Assembly: GCA_937876375.1 (NCBI GenBank)
Contig: CALEHY010000016.1
Span: 1-62,709 of the forward strand
Length of the DNA: 62,709 nucleotides
Direction: 5' to 3'
Source of the DNA: an uncultured Clostridia bacterium
GTDB taxonomy: Bacteria > Bacillota > Clostridia > Oscillospirales > Acutalibacteraceae
Positions within the stretch are counted from its first letter, which is position 1. Every line of letters begins with the position of its first letter. Below the pieces are notes generated by a model, which did not search any database, was not told the origin of the DNA, and was given only the letters and a program-made list of their open reading frames with translations. Made by a program: the position numbers and the translations under genes. Below, piece by piece: positions 18,052 through 24,800 of this stretch.

Positions 18052-18173
18052 CTAGTACATTGGACTAACCTCGAATATATATTTTAATTCTGGTTACTTA
18101 ATCCATTGGAGTTTACCTCTTTCGTAATATTGAATTAGAAATAAACTATTTAGTACATTGGACTGTACCTCTT
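18052..18173 (-). repeat. Three degenerate repeats, each a Shine-Dalgarno + ATG-codon-stop minigene
   Basis: On the minus strand three copies share the pattern GAGGT, 6-8 nt with TCCA, then ATG: copy C (18150-18173) ATG TAC TAA, copy B (18097-18120) ATG GAT TAA, copy A (18052-18073) ATG TAC TAG. Start codons are 52 and 46 bp apart. A fourth GAGGT at 18038-18042 lacks the ATG. The common core is (A/C)GAGGT...TCCAATG. Confidence 0.6.
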
Positions 18174-18339
18174 TCTATAATGTTTAAAGAGCTATGCTCT
18201 AAATACCTGTAGGCAAGTATTTGATATATATTAAATTTTGTTCTCTACACCTGCTAACATATATCCAACCCTACAAGTAACTATTATTTGCATTATCGCT
18301 GCAATCCGAAAATGTTCTGTCGATTGCTTATCCGTTACA

Positions 18340-18387
18340 TTATTGGAATGTTACACAGGTGGCTGAACTCTCAGGAATTGCGTCCAT
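18340..18387 (-). CDS. Possible 15-residue leader peptide
   Basis: ATG at 18387 is preceded by GGAGGG with an ideal 6-nt gap, and the frame reads MDAIPESSATCVTFQ then TAA. The ATG sits in the loop of the GGCTGAA/TTCAGCC hairpin and part of the ribosome binding site is in its stem, so translation and folding would compete. It may be a regulatory leader ORF. No protein family is recognised. Confidence 0.35.
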   Translation of the reverse strand: MDAIPESSATCVTFQ

Positions 18388-18445
18388 TTTCAGCCCTCCT
18401 TATTAAATTTGAACTAGATACTAACAAGTCATCTCTGTATCTCTC

Positions 18446-18488
18446 TTAAGTTCAACTTAAATATAGCATACTTTATCATATTTGTCAA
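18446..18488 (-). promoter_or_regulatory. Promoter with palindrome at the start site of the orphan RNA
   Basis: Minus strand TTGACA (18483-18488), 17 bp, TATATT (18460-18465). A perfect 15-bp palindrome, TTAAGTT-C-AACTTAA (18446-18460), overlaps the last -10 base and the predicted start, as expected for a repressor operator; part of it also forms the 5' hairpin of the RNA. Confidence 0.75.
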
Positions 18489-18545
18489 TAGTTTTCCACA
18501 ATTTATTTTAAAATTTGTATAAATTGACTATGTAAACTATTTCTA

Positions 18546-18574
18546 TTGACTAATTTAAATATTATATATATAAT
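18546..18574 (+). promoter_or_regulatory. Promoter of the DUF1292 gene
   Basis: TTGACT (18546-18551), 17 bp, TATAAT (18569-18574), with GAGG and the ATG about 30 nt downstream. It is divergent from the orphan RNA promoter about 60 bp away. Confidence 0.75.
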
Positions 18575-18604
18575 AAGCATATAAATATTAGTGAGGTAAA
18601 ACTT

Positions 18605-18922
18605 ATGGATAACGAAGAAATTTACGAACCAGATATTATTTCTGTATCAGATGAGGATGGAAATGAAATTCTTTTCGAGCTACTAGAAAGATATGAGACT
18701 GATGACGACGTATATGTTGCTATCACAGAATACAGAGACGATGCTGACGAAATCGTTGAAGCTGATTTTGAAGTAATTATTCTAAAAGTTGTTGAGGATG
18801 AGAACGGTGATGAATACCTAGAGGAAATCCAAGACGAAATGGAATATGAGCAAGTATCTGATATTCTCATGACCATGGTAGAAAAGAAATATGAGGTAGA
18901 ATATTTCGACCCAGAGCAGTAA
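18605..18922 (+). CDS. DUF1292 family protein (YrzB-like)
   Basis: A 105-residue, very acidic protein. The conserved part is ISVSDEDGNEILFELLERYE followed by YVAITEYRDD, the pattern of the DUF1292/YrzB family found in Firmicutes, usually beside ruvX (yrrK). Here neither ruvX nor ireB is adjacent; instead it precedes the 6S RNA. Function is unknown. GAGGTAAAACTT precedes the ATG. Confidence 0.85.
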   Translation: MDNEEIYEPDIISVSDEDGNEILFELLERYETDDDVYVAITEYRDDADEIVEADFEVIILKVVEDENGDEYLEEIQDEMEYEQVSDILMTMVEKKYEVEYFDPEQ

Positions 18923-18939
18923 TAAATACTAATAATATG

Positions 18940-19124
18940 TTCTGCGTATCTCGACAACCAAGGGCTTAAATAACCCGAACAATCTTTTATTTAGGGATTC
19001 ATACTCATCTTGTGGGTATGCAGACCTCCCTACTATGTAGGACGTTGGGAGCACAAAGCAAGACGGATGAAACCCACCTGCCTTTAACAGCAGGTTATCT
19101 TCAGTTCTTGGCGGATATGCGGAA
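18940..19124 (+). ncRNA. ssrS: 6S RNA (SsrS)
   Basis: A 185-nt region with the expected shape of 6S RNA: an end-closing stem TTCTGCGTATC with GATATGCGGAA (G-U pairs allowed), then CCAAG/CTTGG, a long interrupted helix and an asymmetric central region. The 3' half contains GATGAAACCCACCTGCC and AGCAGGTTATCTTCAG, which I associate with clostridial 6S RNAs. Length also fits. 6S binds the sigma-A holoenzyme and mimics an open promoter. No clear own promoter is visible at 18900-18940, so it may be processed from the DUF1292 transcript. Confidence 0.7.
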
Positions 19125-19128
19125 TAAC

Positions 19129-19167
19129 AAAAGCAGTGATTTATCTTGTGATAATCATTGCTTTTTT
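19129..19167 (+). terminator. Terminator of 6S RNA
   Basis: AAAAGCAGTGATT pairs with AATCATTGCTTTT (one G-T pair), with TATC/GATA at the top of the stem, followed by a T-rich run. It lies 5 bases after the 6S closing stem. Confidence 0.85.
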
Positions 19168-19174
19168 ATTTTGT

Positions 19175-19204
19175 AAAAAAATAAGGGCTACAAATGTAGC
19201 CCTT
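19175..19204 (-). terminator. Terminator of the epimerase gene
   Basis: Stem AAGGGCTACA/TGTAGCCCTT, followed on the minus strand by TATTTTTTT. It lies 20 bases beyond the stop codon. Confidence 0.85.
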
Positions 19205-19224
19205 AAAAATATGTAATTAAATAA

Positions 19225-20244
19225 TTACTCGCCCTTCATCTCGAGAAGCTTTGCCTTACCATCGAATGAAGCCTTTGATAGCTTGATTGAATCAAAGATA
19301 GCAGCCTCGATATCATCAGGAGTACAACCTAGCTCCTTTGTATCATCAGTAGGAATGAATAGATTCATACCCATAATATCAGCAAGTCCTACTGGATCAA
19401 TACCACCATCAACATTACGCTTAGCATAATCCTTACGCATAACAAGACCGAAAGCCTGGAATGTCCACTTTGGAACATCGATAATCTTTCTGTCCTCGAT
19501 ACCGTCCATTGCACGATATACGATCTTTAGGAACTCTCTCCATGTTAGATTATAGCAAGAGATACCGTATGCTCTAGCGCCCTCAACCTGCTCTGCAGCA
19601 CCAACAATAGCTTCACCAACCTGACGAACAGTAAGCATTGCTGTACCACCAGCTGGGTACATTGTGAATGGCATCTTCTCAAATCTCTGTAGCTGCTCAA
19701 TAAGAATAACCCATACAGGTCTTCTACCTGGCTGTGTACCAAAGATATATGGTAGCTCAAGAACACCAACGCCCATATTCTCATCAGCATACTTGAATGC
19801 AACATTCTCCTGATCGATACGAGAACGGATATATGGGTGCTTCTCGTATAGCTTCATCTCTGGCTTCTCTTTTGCAAGCCAAGCAAAGTATGAACCAAGA
19901 ACTACGCAACGCTTAACGCCACACTTCTTAGCCATAGCAAGACATCTGTCAACTGGATCAATGTTGTACTTCTTGTATGCATCATAAACAGGAGCTGGGA
20001 ACTCAACTCTCTCATCAACACCAGCAGCATATACGAATGCATCAACGCCAGTCATAGCAGACTCAAGCTCCTCATCAGTAAGCTCTAGGAAGTTGCCAAA
20101 GCTAATCTCCATCTCCTCTGGGATAGGAGCACCTTCTGGTAGAGGTGGAAGAGCAATAGTCTTAACCTTATGACCTCTGTCAATGAAAATCTGTGCAGCA
20201 GCTGATCCAAGTAGACCAGTACCACCGAAAATAAGTACGTTCAT
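19225..20244 (-). CDS. NAD(P)-dependent epimerase/dehydratase family protein
   Basis: A 339-residue extended short-chain dehydrogenase. The N-terminus has the Rossmann motif FGGTGLLGSAA, with a VYAAG motif further on. The usual YxxxK catalytic pair is not plain; the best match is YIRSR, with Arg in place of Lys, so it may be an atypical or binding-only member. The substrate is not predictable. The ATG at 20244 follows GGAGGTATCGTA; an upstream ATG at 20292 lies in the promoter. Single-gene unit with its own promoter and terminator. Confidence 0.85.
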   Translation of the reverse strand: MNVLIFGGTGLLGSAAAQIFIDRGHKVKTIALPPLPEGAPIPEEMEISFGNFLELTDEELESAMTGVDAFVYAAGVDERVEFPAPVYDAYKKYNIDPVDRCLAMAKKCGVKRCVVLGSYFAWLAKEKPEMKLYEKHPYIRSRIDQENVAFKYADENMGVGVLELPYIFGTQPGRRPVWVILIEQLQRFEKMPFTMYPAGGTAMLTVRQVGEAIVGAAEQVEGARAYGISCYNLTWREFLKIVYRAMDGIEDRKIIDVPKWTFQAFGLVMRKDYAKRNVDGGIDPVGLADIMGMNLFIPTDDTKELGCTPDDIEAAIFDSIKLSKASFDGKAKLLEMKGE

Positions 20245-20280
20245 TACGATACCTCCAAATAATAAATATTTACAAAAATA

Positions 20281-20309
20281 ATTATAGCACAATGATTTTT
20301 ATAGGTCAA
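20281..20309 (-). promoter_or_regulatory. Promoter of the epimerase gene
   Basis: Minus strand TTGACC (20304-20309), 17 bp, TATAAT (20281-20286). Confidence 0.8.
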
Positions 20310-20321
20310 TCAAAATGTGAC

Positions 20322-20355
20322 AAAAAAATCCGACAACTGTCTAGTTGTCGGATTT
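20322..20355 (-). terminator. Terminator of the transglutaminase-like operon
   Basis: A 13-bp perfect stem AAATCCGACAACT with a 4-base loop, ending in TTTTTTT on the minus strand. Confidence 0.9.
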
Positions 20356-20381
20356 ATGGATTTATTGAATATTTTTGTCTA

Positions 20382-21830
20382 TTATTTCTTTAAAAGCAAA
20401 TAATCTCTAGCGTTAACATAACCATCATTATTAACATCAGCATAGTTGTTATATCCACCATTTTTTGTAGTTAGATTTTGCTTTAAAATATTAATTCTAT
20501 TTAGCTCATAATAATTTGCAGTATTATTCTTAAGCTGATAGAAAATGTTACCCTGTTTTGTAACGCCTATACCCATAGGAGTTGATGGAATAGACGCAAC
20601 CTCATATTTTGCACGAGTGTTTGGATTTACAGAATATACAAAATATTTTCTATAATTAGTACCAGCATCAACATATAGCTTATTCTCAAACTTTGTAATA
20701 TAAGCATAAAGCATTGAGGTGTTTGTATATGAATTATAGTCAGTATAGAAATTTGTAATATTGCTTTCGCTACCTGATTGTGTGCGTTCAGTCAATGTTA
20801 CCTGAAACATTTTGTAATCAGGCTTAAGATAATAATACTTTCCATTAATTACAGGAATAGATGTATGTATACCATCAAACCATGCATTGTTATCATAGGT
20901 AGTATCTGATCTATCACAATCATCAAAGGTGTCAGCATCGTATGAATAGTTACCTGCTTTTTTATGAGTTTGAGAGAACACAGCTTCGCTCTTTAGGAAA
21001 TTTCCATGATTAACCTTGCCATCTGGATAACCATATATGGATTCTGACGCATCATCCCACGAGCAATCAACATTGTAATACTTGCCATCAATTTTAACAG
21101 CGTTCCACCCATGAGCAAGAGTAATTGATGTTACCATTTCACACTGAACGCCAGCCTTGTTCATTAGGTATGAATATGTCAAAGCATAGCCAGCACATAC
21201 TATATGACCATTATAGAAAAATCCCCACGCAGAATGAGCAATATCCTTGTCATCATCAGTAAATGTAGCATTGCTACAAATATAATCATGGATAGTCAGA
21301 GCCTTTTGCATATCGCTCATACTATTATCAACCTGCGCCAAAGCTCTATCAACGCCTTCATTAAATTGTGCTTTAGCTTTTGTTATTTCATCAGCACTCA
21401 TTAAATAATGTGGCACAATACTTGTAATTGTATTACCCATATAATTTGCACCAAAATTATGCGAAACATAGAAAAACTCTGGGTGATCATTGATTACATC
21501 GCTATACATTGTATATGCCCAAGCCCTGCTTAGTCCTTCATTTAGATAGAAATTTATTTGTGGCCAACGCTCATCTAACGCTTGTATAATTCTAGCTTCG
21601 AGCTTTTTTTCGATATCGTTCATATTAACGTCGTATGTAACCGCTCCAAAAGGATTAGTAGTCCCATACTTAGAATAATCTCTATCAAAATTAATATCGT
21701 AATCCCCTGCTTGTAATAATTTTGCAGTACATTCCTCATAACCACTCATCGCAGCTAACGCACTAAGTGGAATAGATAACACCACTATCAAAACCATCAT
21801 TATACAAATTAATTTTTTTGAAAATTTCAT
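20382..21830 (-). CDS. Secreted transglutaminase-like cysteine protease/transferase with C-terminal half-dockerin (paralog 1)
   Basis: A 482-residue exported protein: signal peptide (about 1-27, ending PLSALAA), transglutaminase-like domain and a 20-residue C-terminal calcium loop. The papain-like triad is visible as Cys212 (HIVCAGYA), His240 (LAHGWNAV) and Asp255 (YNVDCSWDD). The end reads ADVNNDGYVNARDYLLLKK, one dockerin type I loop with Asp/Asn at positions 1, 3, 5, 9 and 12; a normal dockerin has two. Last gene of a three-gene operon. It may hydrolyse or cross-link peptide bonds in cell wall or dietary protein; the exact reaction is unknown. Confidence 0.88.
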   Translation of the reverse strand: MKFSKKLICIMMVLIVVLSIPLSALAAMSGYEECTAKLLQAGDYDINFDRDYSKYGTTNPFGAVTYDVNMNDIEKKLEARIIQALDERWPQINFYLNEGLSRAWAYTMYSDVINDHPEFFYVSHNFGANYMGNTITSIVPHYLMSADEITKAKAQFNEGVDRALAQVDNSMSDMQKALTIHDYICSNATFTDDDKDIAHSAWGFFYNGHIVCAGYALTYSYLMNKAGVQCEMVTSITLAHGWNAVKIDGKYYNVDCSWDDASESIYGYPDGKVNHGNFLKSEAVFSQTHKKAGNYSYDADTFDDCDRSDTTYDNNAWFDGIHTSIPVINGKYYYLKPDYKMFQVTLTERTQSGSESNITNFYTDYNSYTNTSMLYAYITKFENKLYVDAGTNYRKYFVYSVNPNTRAKYEVASIPSTPMGIGVTKQGNIFYQLKNNTANYYELNRINILKQNLTTKNGGYNNYADVNNDGYVNARDYLLLKK

Positions 21831-21832
21831 AC

Positions 21833-23251
21833 CTATCTCCTCTTTATTAAGACATAGTCTTTTGCGTTAACATATCCGTCATCATTAACATCAGCATAGG
21901 CATTATAGCTCTTGCCCTTTACAGTTGTAATATTAGATTTTAGATAAGACATTTTATCAATAGTTTGTTCAGTAAGATTCGACAACTGAAAAACGACATT
22001 ACCATCTTTAACAGTAAGCCCCACTGGATATGAGGTTAGCGACTTCAAATAAGATATATTACCCTTTTTATCGACAAGATAAATATATCTATTGGAATTG
22101 CTATCACCAGCAGCGACAACAAATTTGTTATCCACCAATGCAAGACGAATAAACTGCTCTGTGTAGCCATTAGTGTTAACTGAATTATTATCAATGTAGT
22201 AAAAGTTTCTTGAGCAAACAGCCTTTTCGTTACCGTTCTTATCACGCTGGATAAGACTAGCCGATTTGTATGTAGGATTAGTATCAAGATAGTAATAATA
22301 ACCATCTGACACTACAATATTAGTATAACAATCGTCCCAAAAGGCTGTGTCATATGTAGTGGACACACCATCACAGTCGTCAAAGGTATCACGACCACTA
22401 TGGTCCTTTTCAAAATACTTGTCACTCTTCATAAACCAGTTATGACGAGTTACACCATAAACAAATCTATCCTGATTAGGACAAACAGAGCGAATCTCGT
22501 TATCATAGGTCAAGTCGACATTATACCAGTTACCCTTAATCTTGATAGTATTCCAAGCGTGACTCATACTCATAGAAGTAACATATTCACAAGGAACTCC
22601 AAGCTTGTTCATAATATATGAATAAGCAAGAGTATATCCAGCACATACTACCTTGCCATCTTTAAAAAAGCCATATGCAGAATGTGAGATATCTCCATTC
22701 TCTTTGTAATACGAATTGTCACAGATATAATCGTGGATAACTAGTGCCTTTTGCAAATCATCCATAGAATTATCAACCTGTGAAATAGCCTTATCAACAC
22801 CGGCATTAAAGACCTTCTTCGCTTGCTCTATCTCTGATTTTGACATTGCATATTTTGGATAGATATTAGTGATTCTACCACCACTAGATGCAGTATTGAA
22901 ATTAGTCGATACATAGAACAATTCTGGATGATCATTGATAACGTCAGCCATCATTGATTTTGCCCAAGCCATAGATAATCCGTCAAACCAAGAAAAACCA
23001 ATATCAGAATTAACCAAAGTTAGCTGTTCATAAATCTTTGCTTCTAGCTCCCTTTCCTTATCTGTCATATTAACATCTAAGGTTGATACCCCAGGTAAAG
23101 CACTATCCGATGAATAATCGATATCATAATCGCCAGCCTGTAGCAACGAAATCTCAGCACTGTCAAATGATTTTGCACTAGCAAAAAAGGTATATGTAAA
23201 AACAGAGAGCACAAGAATAACAGCAACTATTGTCGAAACAAATTTTTTCAT
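21833..23251 (-). CDS. Secreted transglutaminase-like protein with half-dockerin (paralog 2)
   Basis: A 472-residue paralog of its neighbours with the same plan: signal peptide ending near FFASA, a helical region, the transglutaminase core with Cys in KVVCAGYTLAYS, His in MSHAWNTIKI and Asp in YNVDLTYD, a beta-rich C-terminal half, and the terminal loop ADVNDDGYVNAKDYVLIKRR. The ribosome binding site of paralog 1 lies within its last codons. Several stretches (DYIC, NDHPE, AWN) are shared with paralogs 1, 3 and 4, indicating tandem duplication. Confidence 0.88.
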   Translation of the reverse strand: MKKFVSTIVAVILVLSVFTYTFFASAKSFDSAEISLLQAGDYDIDYSSDSALPGVSTLDVNMTDKERELEAKIYEQLTLVNSDIGFSWFDGLSMAWAKSMMADVINDHPELFYVSTNFNTASSGGRITNIYPKYAMSKSEIEQAKKVFNAGVDKAISQVDNSMDDLQKALVIHDYICDNSYYKENGDISHSAYGFFKDGKVVCAGYTLAYSYIMNKLGVPCEYVTSMSMSHAWNTIKIKGNWYNVDLTYDNEIRSVCPNQDRFVYGVTRHNWFMKSDKYFEKDHSGRDTFDDCDGVSTTYDTAFWDDCYTNIVVSDGYYYYLDTNPTYKSASLIQRDKNGNEKAVCSRNFYYIDNNSVNTNGYTEQFIRLALVDNKFVVAAGDSNSNRYIYLVDKKGNISYLKSLTSYPVGLTVKDGNVVFQLSNLTEQTIDKMSYLKSNITTVKGKSYNAYADVNDDGYVNAKDYVLIKRR

Positions 23252-23272
23252 ATGCTCCCCTTTCTAATCAAA

Positions 23273-24724
23273 TTACCAAGCCTTATTCTGCTGTCTAATC
23301 AAAAGCAAATCCTTGGCATTGATATAATTGTTATTATCAACATCACAATAGTAGAACATATTATATCCATTACTACGAGTTGAAATATAGCCATTAAAAT
23401 AGTTTAACTTATTAAAACTTTTTTCCTGAGTGCTACCAGTTAGCTTGTAGCAGACACGATTGTTTTTTATATAAAGTGAATATGTTCTAGCGTTGCTACG
23501 ATTGTTTGTATAATCTATAGTTTGTGGATACCCACCACCACTAATAGGCATAGCTTGTATAGCGTTGTTGGTAGAAATAATAAGTTTGCCCTCAAGATAT
23601 GTAAGAAGACCATACATATAATTGTTTGTCACAACATATCCACCACCAGCCATTGAAATAGAGCCTTGTGATGAATAAAACGAGCCTGAAGTCAAGTAAG
23701 ACTGGTTACCATTTTTATCACGACGAACAATTTTTGAATATCCAGCGTTATAATTAGGCTCAAGATAATAAAAATAACCGTTTATAGCCAAAATATTTGT
23801 ACCTATATTATCCCAAAAGTAATTATCAAATTTATTACCATTTGGACGCTTGTTATCGCTACCATCATTTGGATAATCAAAGGACATATTTTCTTGATGA
23901 GCAAGTCCCTTTTCTCCATAAAAATAATCCTCACTCTTCAAGAACCATCTATGCATTACCATTCCATCTGGCTCTGGGTTACTGTTATCAAGAGTTTGAC
24001 CATCATATGTCAAATCGGCATAGTACCAAGTACCATCGATCTTGACAGCATTCCAAGCATGATGCATTTGGTTAGAAAAAATATAATCACATTCTACACC
24101 AACAGCACGAAGCATATATGAATAAACAAGAGCTAAACCGGCACACACAACATGCCCATTATAGAAAAATCCCCACGCTGAATGTGCAATATCAAGCTCA
24201 TCATCAGCATACAAAGAATGATTAATAATATAATCATGCAAGACGACTGCCTTTTGTACATCATTCATTGAATCATCAACAAGAGATTTAGCCTTTTGCA
24301 TTCCTGCCTCAAATGTAGCCTTTGCAGATGACAAATTTGACTTTGAAACAACATAGCAAGGTCTAATCTCTGTTATTCGTCCAAAATATGTTGAATAACC
24401 AAAGGAGGTTGCAACATAGAAAAATTGGTCAAAATCATTAATAACGTCAGTGTATAGCTGGGTAGCATAATCAAGGTTGACACCCTTATCAATGCCGAAT
24501 GCAATATTTTTAAAATCGACAAGACTATTATAAACATTTTGCTGTTTATCAATAAGATCGTTGTATGATTTTGTTACAGGTTTAGCGGTAAGAGATCTGC
24601 CATCAATATAGGATTCACTAAAATCGACGACACCTTCGCCATGTCCAGCAAACATAACTGTAGGAATAATAAATACAGAAAATAGTAGAACAACTGATAT
24701 AATCGATTTTAAAAATCGTTTCAT
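23273..24724 (-). CDS. Secreted transglutaminase-like protein with half-dockerin (paralog 3)
   Basis: A 483-residue paralog and first gene of the operon. Signal peptide MKRFLKSIISVVLLFSVF to about residue 28; triad Cys in HVVCAGLALVYS, His in MHHAWNAVKI, Asp in YYADLTYDG. The terminal loop is CDVDNNNYINAKDLLLIRQQ, where position 5 is Asn and the usual Gly at 6 is also Asn, so calcium binding may be weaker than in the others. The ATG at 24724 follows GGGAGG with 7 nt; an in-frame GTG two codons earlier is less likely. Confidence 0.87.
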   Translation of the reverse strand: MKRFLKSIISVVLLFSVFIIPTVMFAGHGEGVVDFSESYIDGRSLTAKPVTKSYNDLIDKQQNVYNSLVDFKNIAFGIDKGVNLDYATQLYTDVINDFDQFFYVATSFGYSTYFGRITEIRPCYVVSKSNLSSAKATFEAGMQKAKSLVDDSMNDVQKAVVLHDYIINHSLYADDELDIAHSAWGFFYNGHVVCAGLALVYSYMLRAVGVECDYIFSNQMHHAWNAVKIDGTWYYADLTYDGQTLDNSNPEPDGMVMHRWFLKSEDYFYGEKGLAHQENMSFDYPNDGSDNKRPNGNKFDNYFWDNIGTNILAINGYFYYLEPNYNAGYSKIVRRDKNGNQSYLTSGSFYSSQGSISMAGGGYVVTNNYMYGLLTYLEGKLIISTNNAIQAMPISGGGYPQTIDYTNNRSNARTYSLYIKNNRVCYKLTGSTQEKSFNKLNYFNGYISTRSNGYNMFYYCDVDNNNYINAKDLLLIRQQNKAW

Positions 24725-24756
24725 AGGCACACCTCCCCTTATTATAATTATAATTT

Positions 24757-24799
24757 ATTATACTAAAAAAGTGGTGTGTAGTCAATACACACCACTTTT
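24757..24799 (-). promoter_or_regulatory. Terminator-promoter hybrid between paralogs 4 and 3
   Basis: A terminator hairpin (stem 24771-24780 / 24786-24795, GTGGTGTGTA, plus A/T flanks; loop GTCAA) ends paralog 4 with TTTTTT. The loop plus one stem base is TTGACT (24780-24785, minus strand), and 17 bp further lies TATAAT (24757-24762). The -35 of the paralog 3 promoter is therefore the hairpin loop, and the spacer is the descending arm plus the T tract. Confidence 0.8.
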
Positions 24800-24800
24800 A

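Larger units (their letters stand above)
17965..18456 (-). ncRNA. Candidate structured non-coding/leader RNA, about 490 nt, unidentified
   Basis: A minus-strand transcription unit with no gene of ordinary size. It has a consensus promoter (18460-18488) and reaches the nanK terminator. Perfect stems are visible: TTGAACT/AGTTCAA enclosing AGATAC/GTATCT at the 5' end (18409-18455), GGCTGAA/TTCAGCC (18361-18395), GCAATC/GATTGC near 18300-18326, and AGAGC/GCTCT near 18190. It contains a 15-codon ORF and three start-stop minigenes, annotated separately. I could not match it to RNase P, tmRNA, SRP, T-box or a known riboswitch by eye. Confidence 0.55.

Noticed and set aside
18052..18173. The three spaced repeats as a small CRISPR array
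   Set aside because: Only three copies, diverged from each other, with unequal spacing and no cas genes; the shared part is a ribosome binding site and start codon.
18183..18205. GAGCTATGCTC resembling the Cas9-type crRNA repeat start
   Set aside because: It is a short self-complementary hairpin; the rest of the repeat, a tracrRNA and cas genes are missing.
18622..18957. 111-codon minus-strand ORF opposite the DUF1292 gene
   Set aside because: Ser-rich antisense shadow of an acidic gene; no ribosome binding site.
18940..19124. SRP RNA, RNase P RNA or tmRNA instead of 6S
   Set aside because: No GGTCAGG/GGAAGGAAGCAGCC loop, no GAGGAAAGTCC, and no tRNA-like ends or tag frame; the long interrupted hairpin fits 6S.
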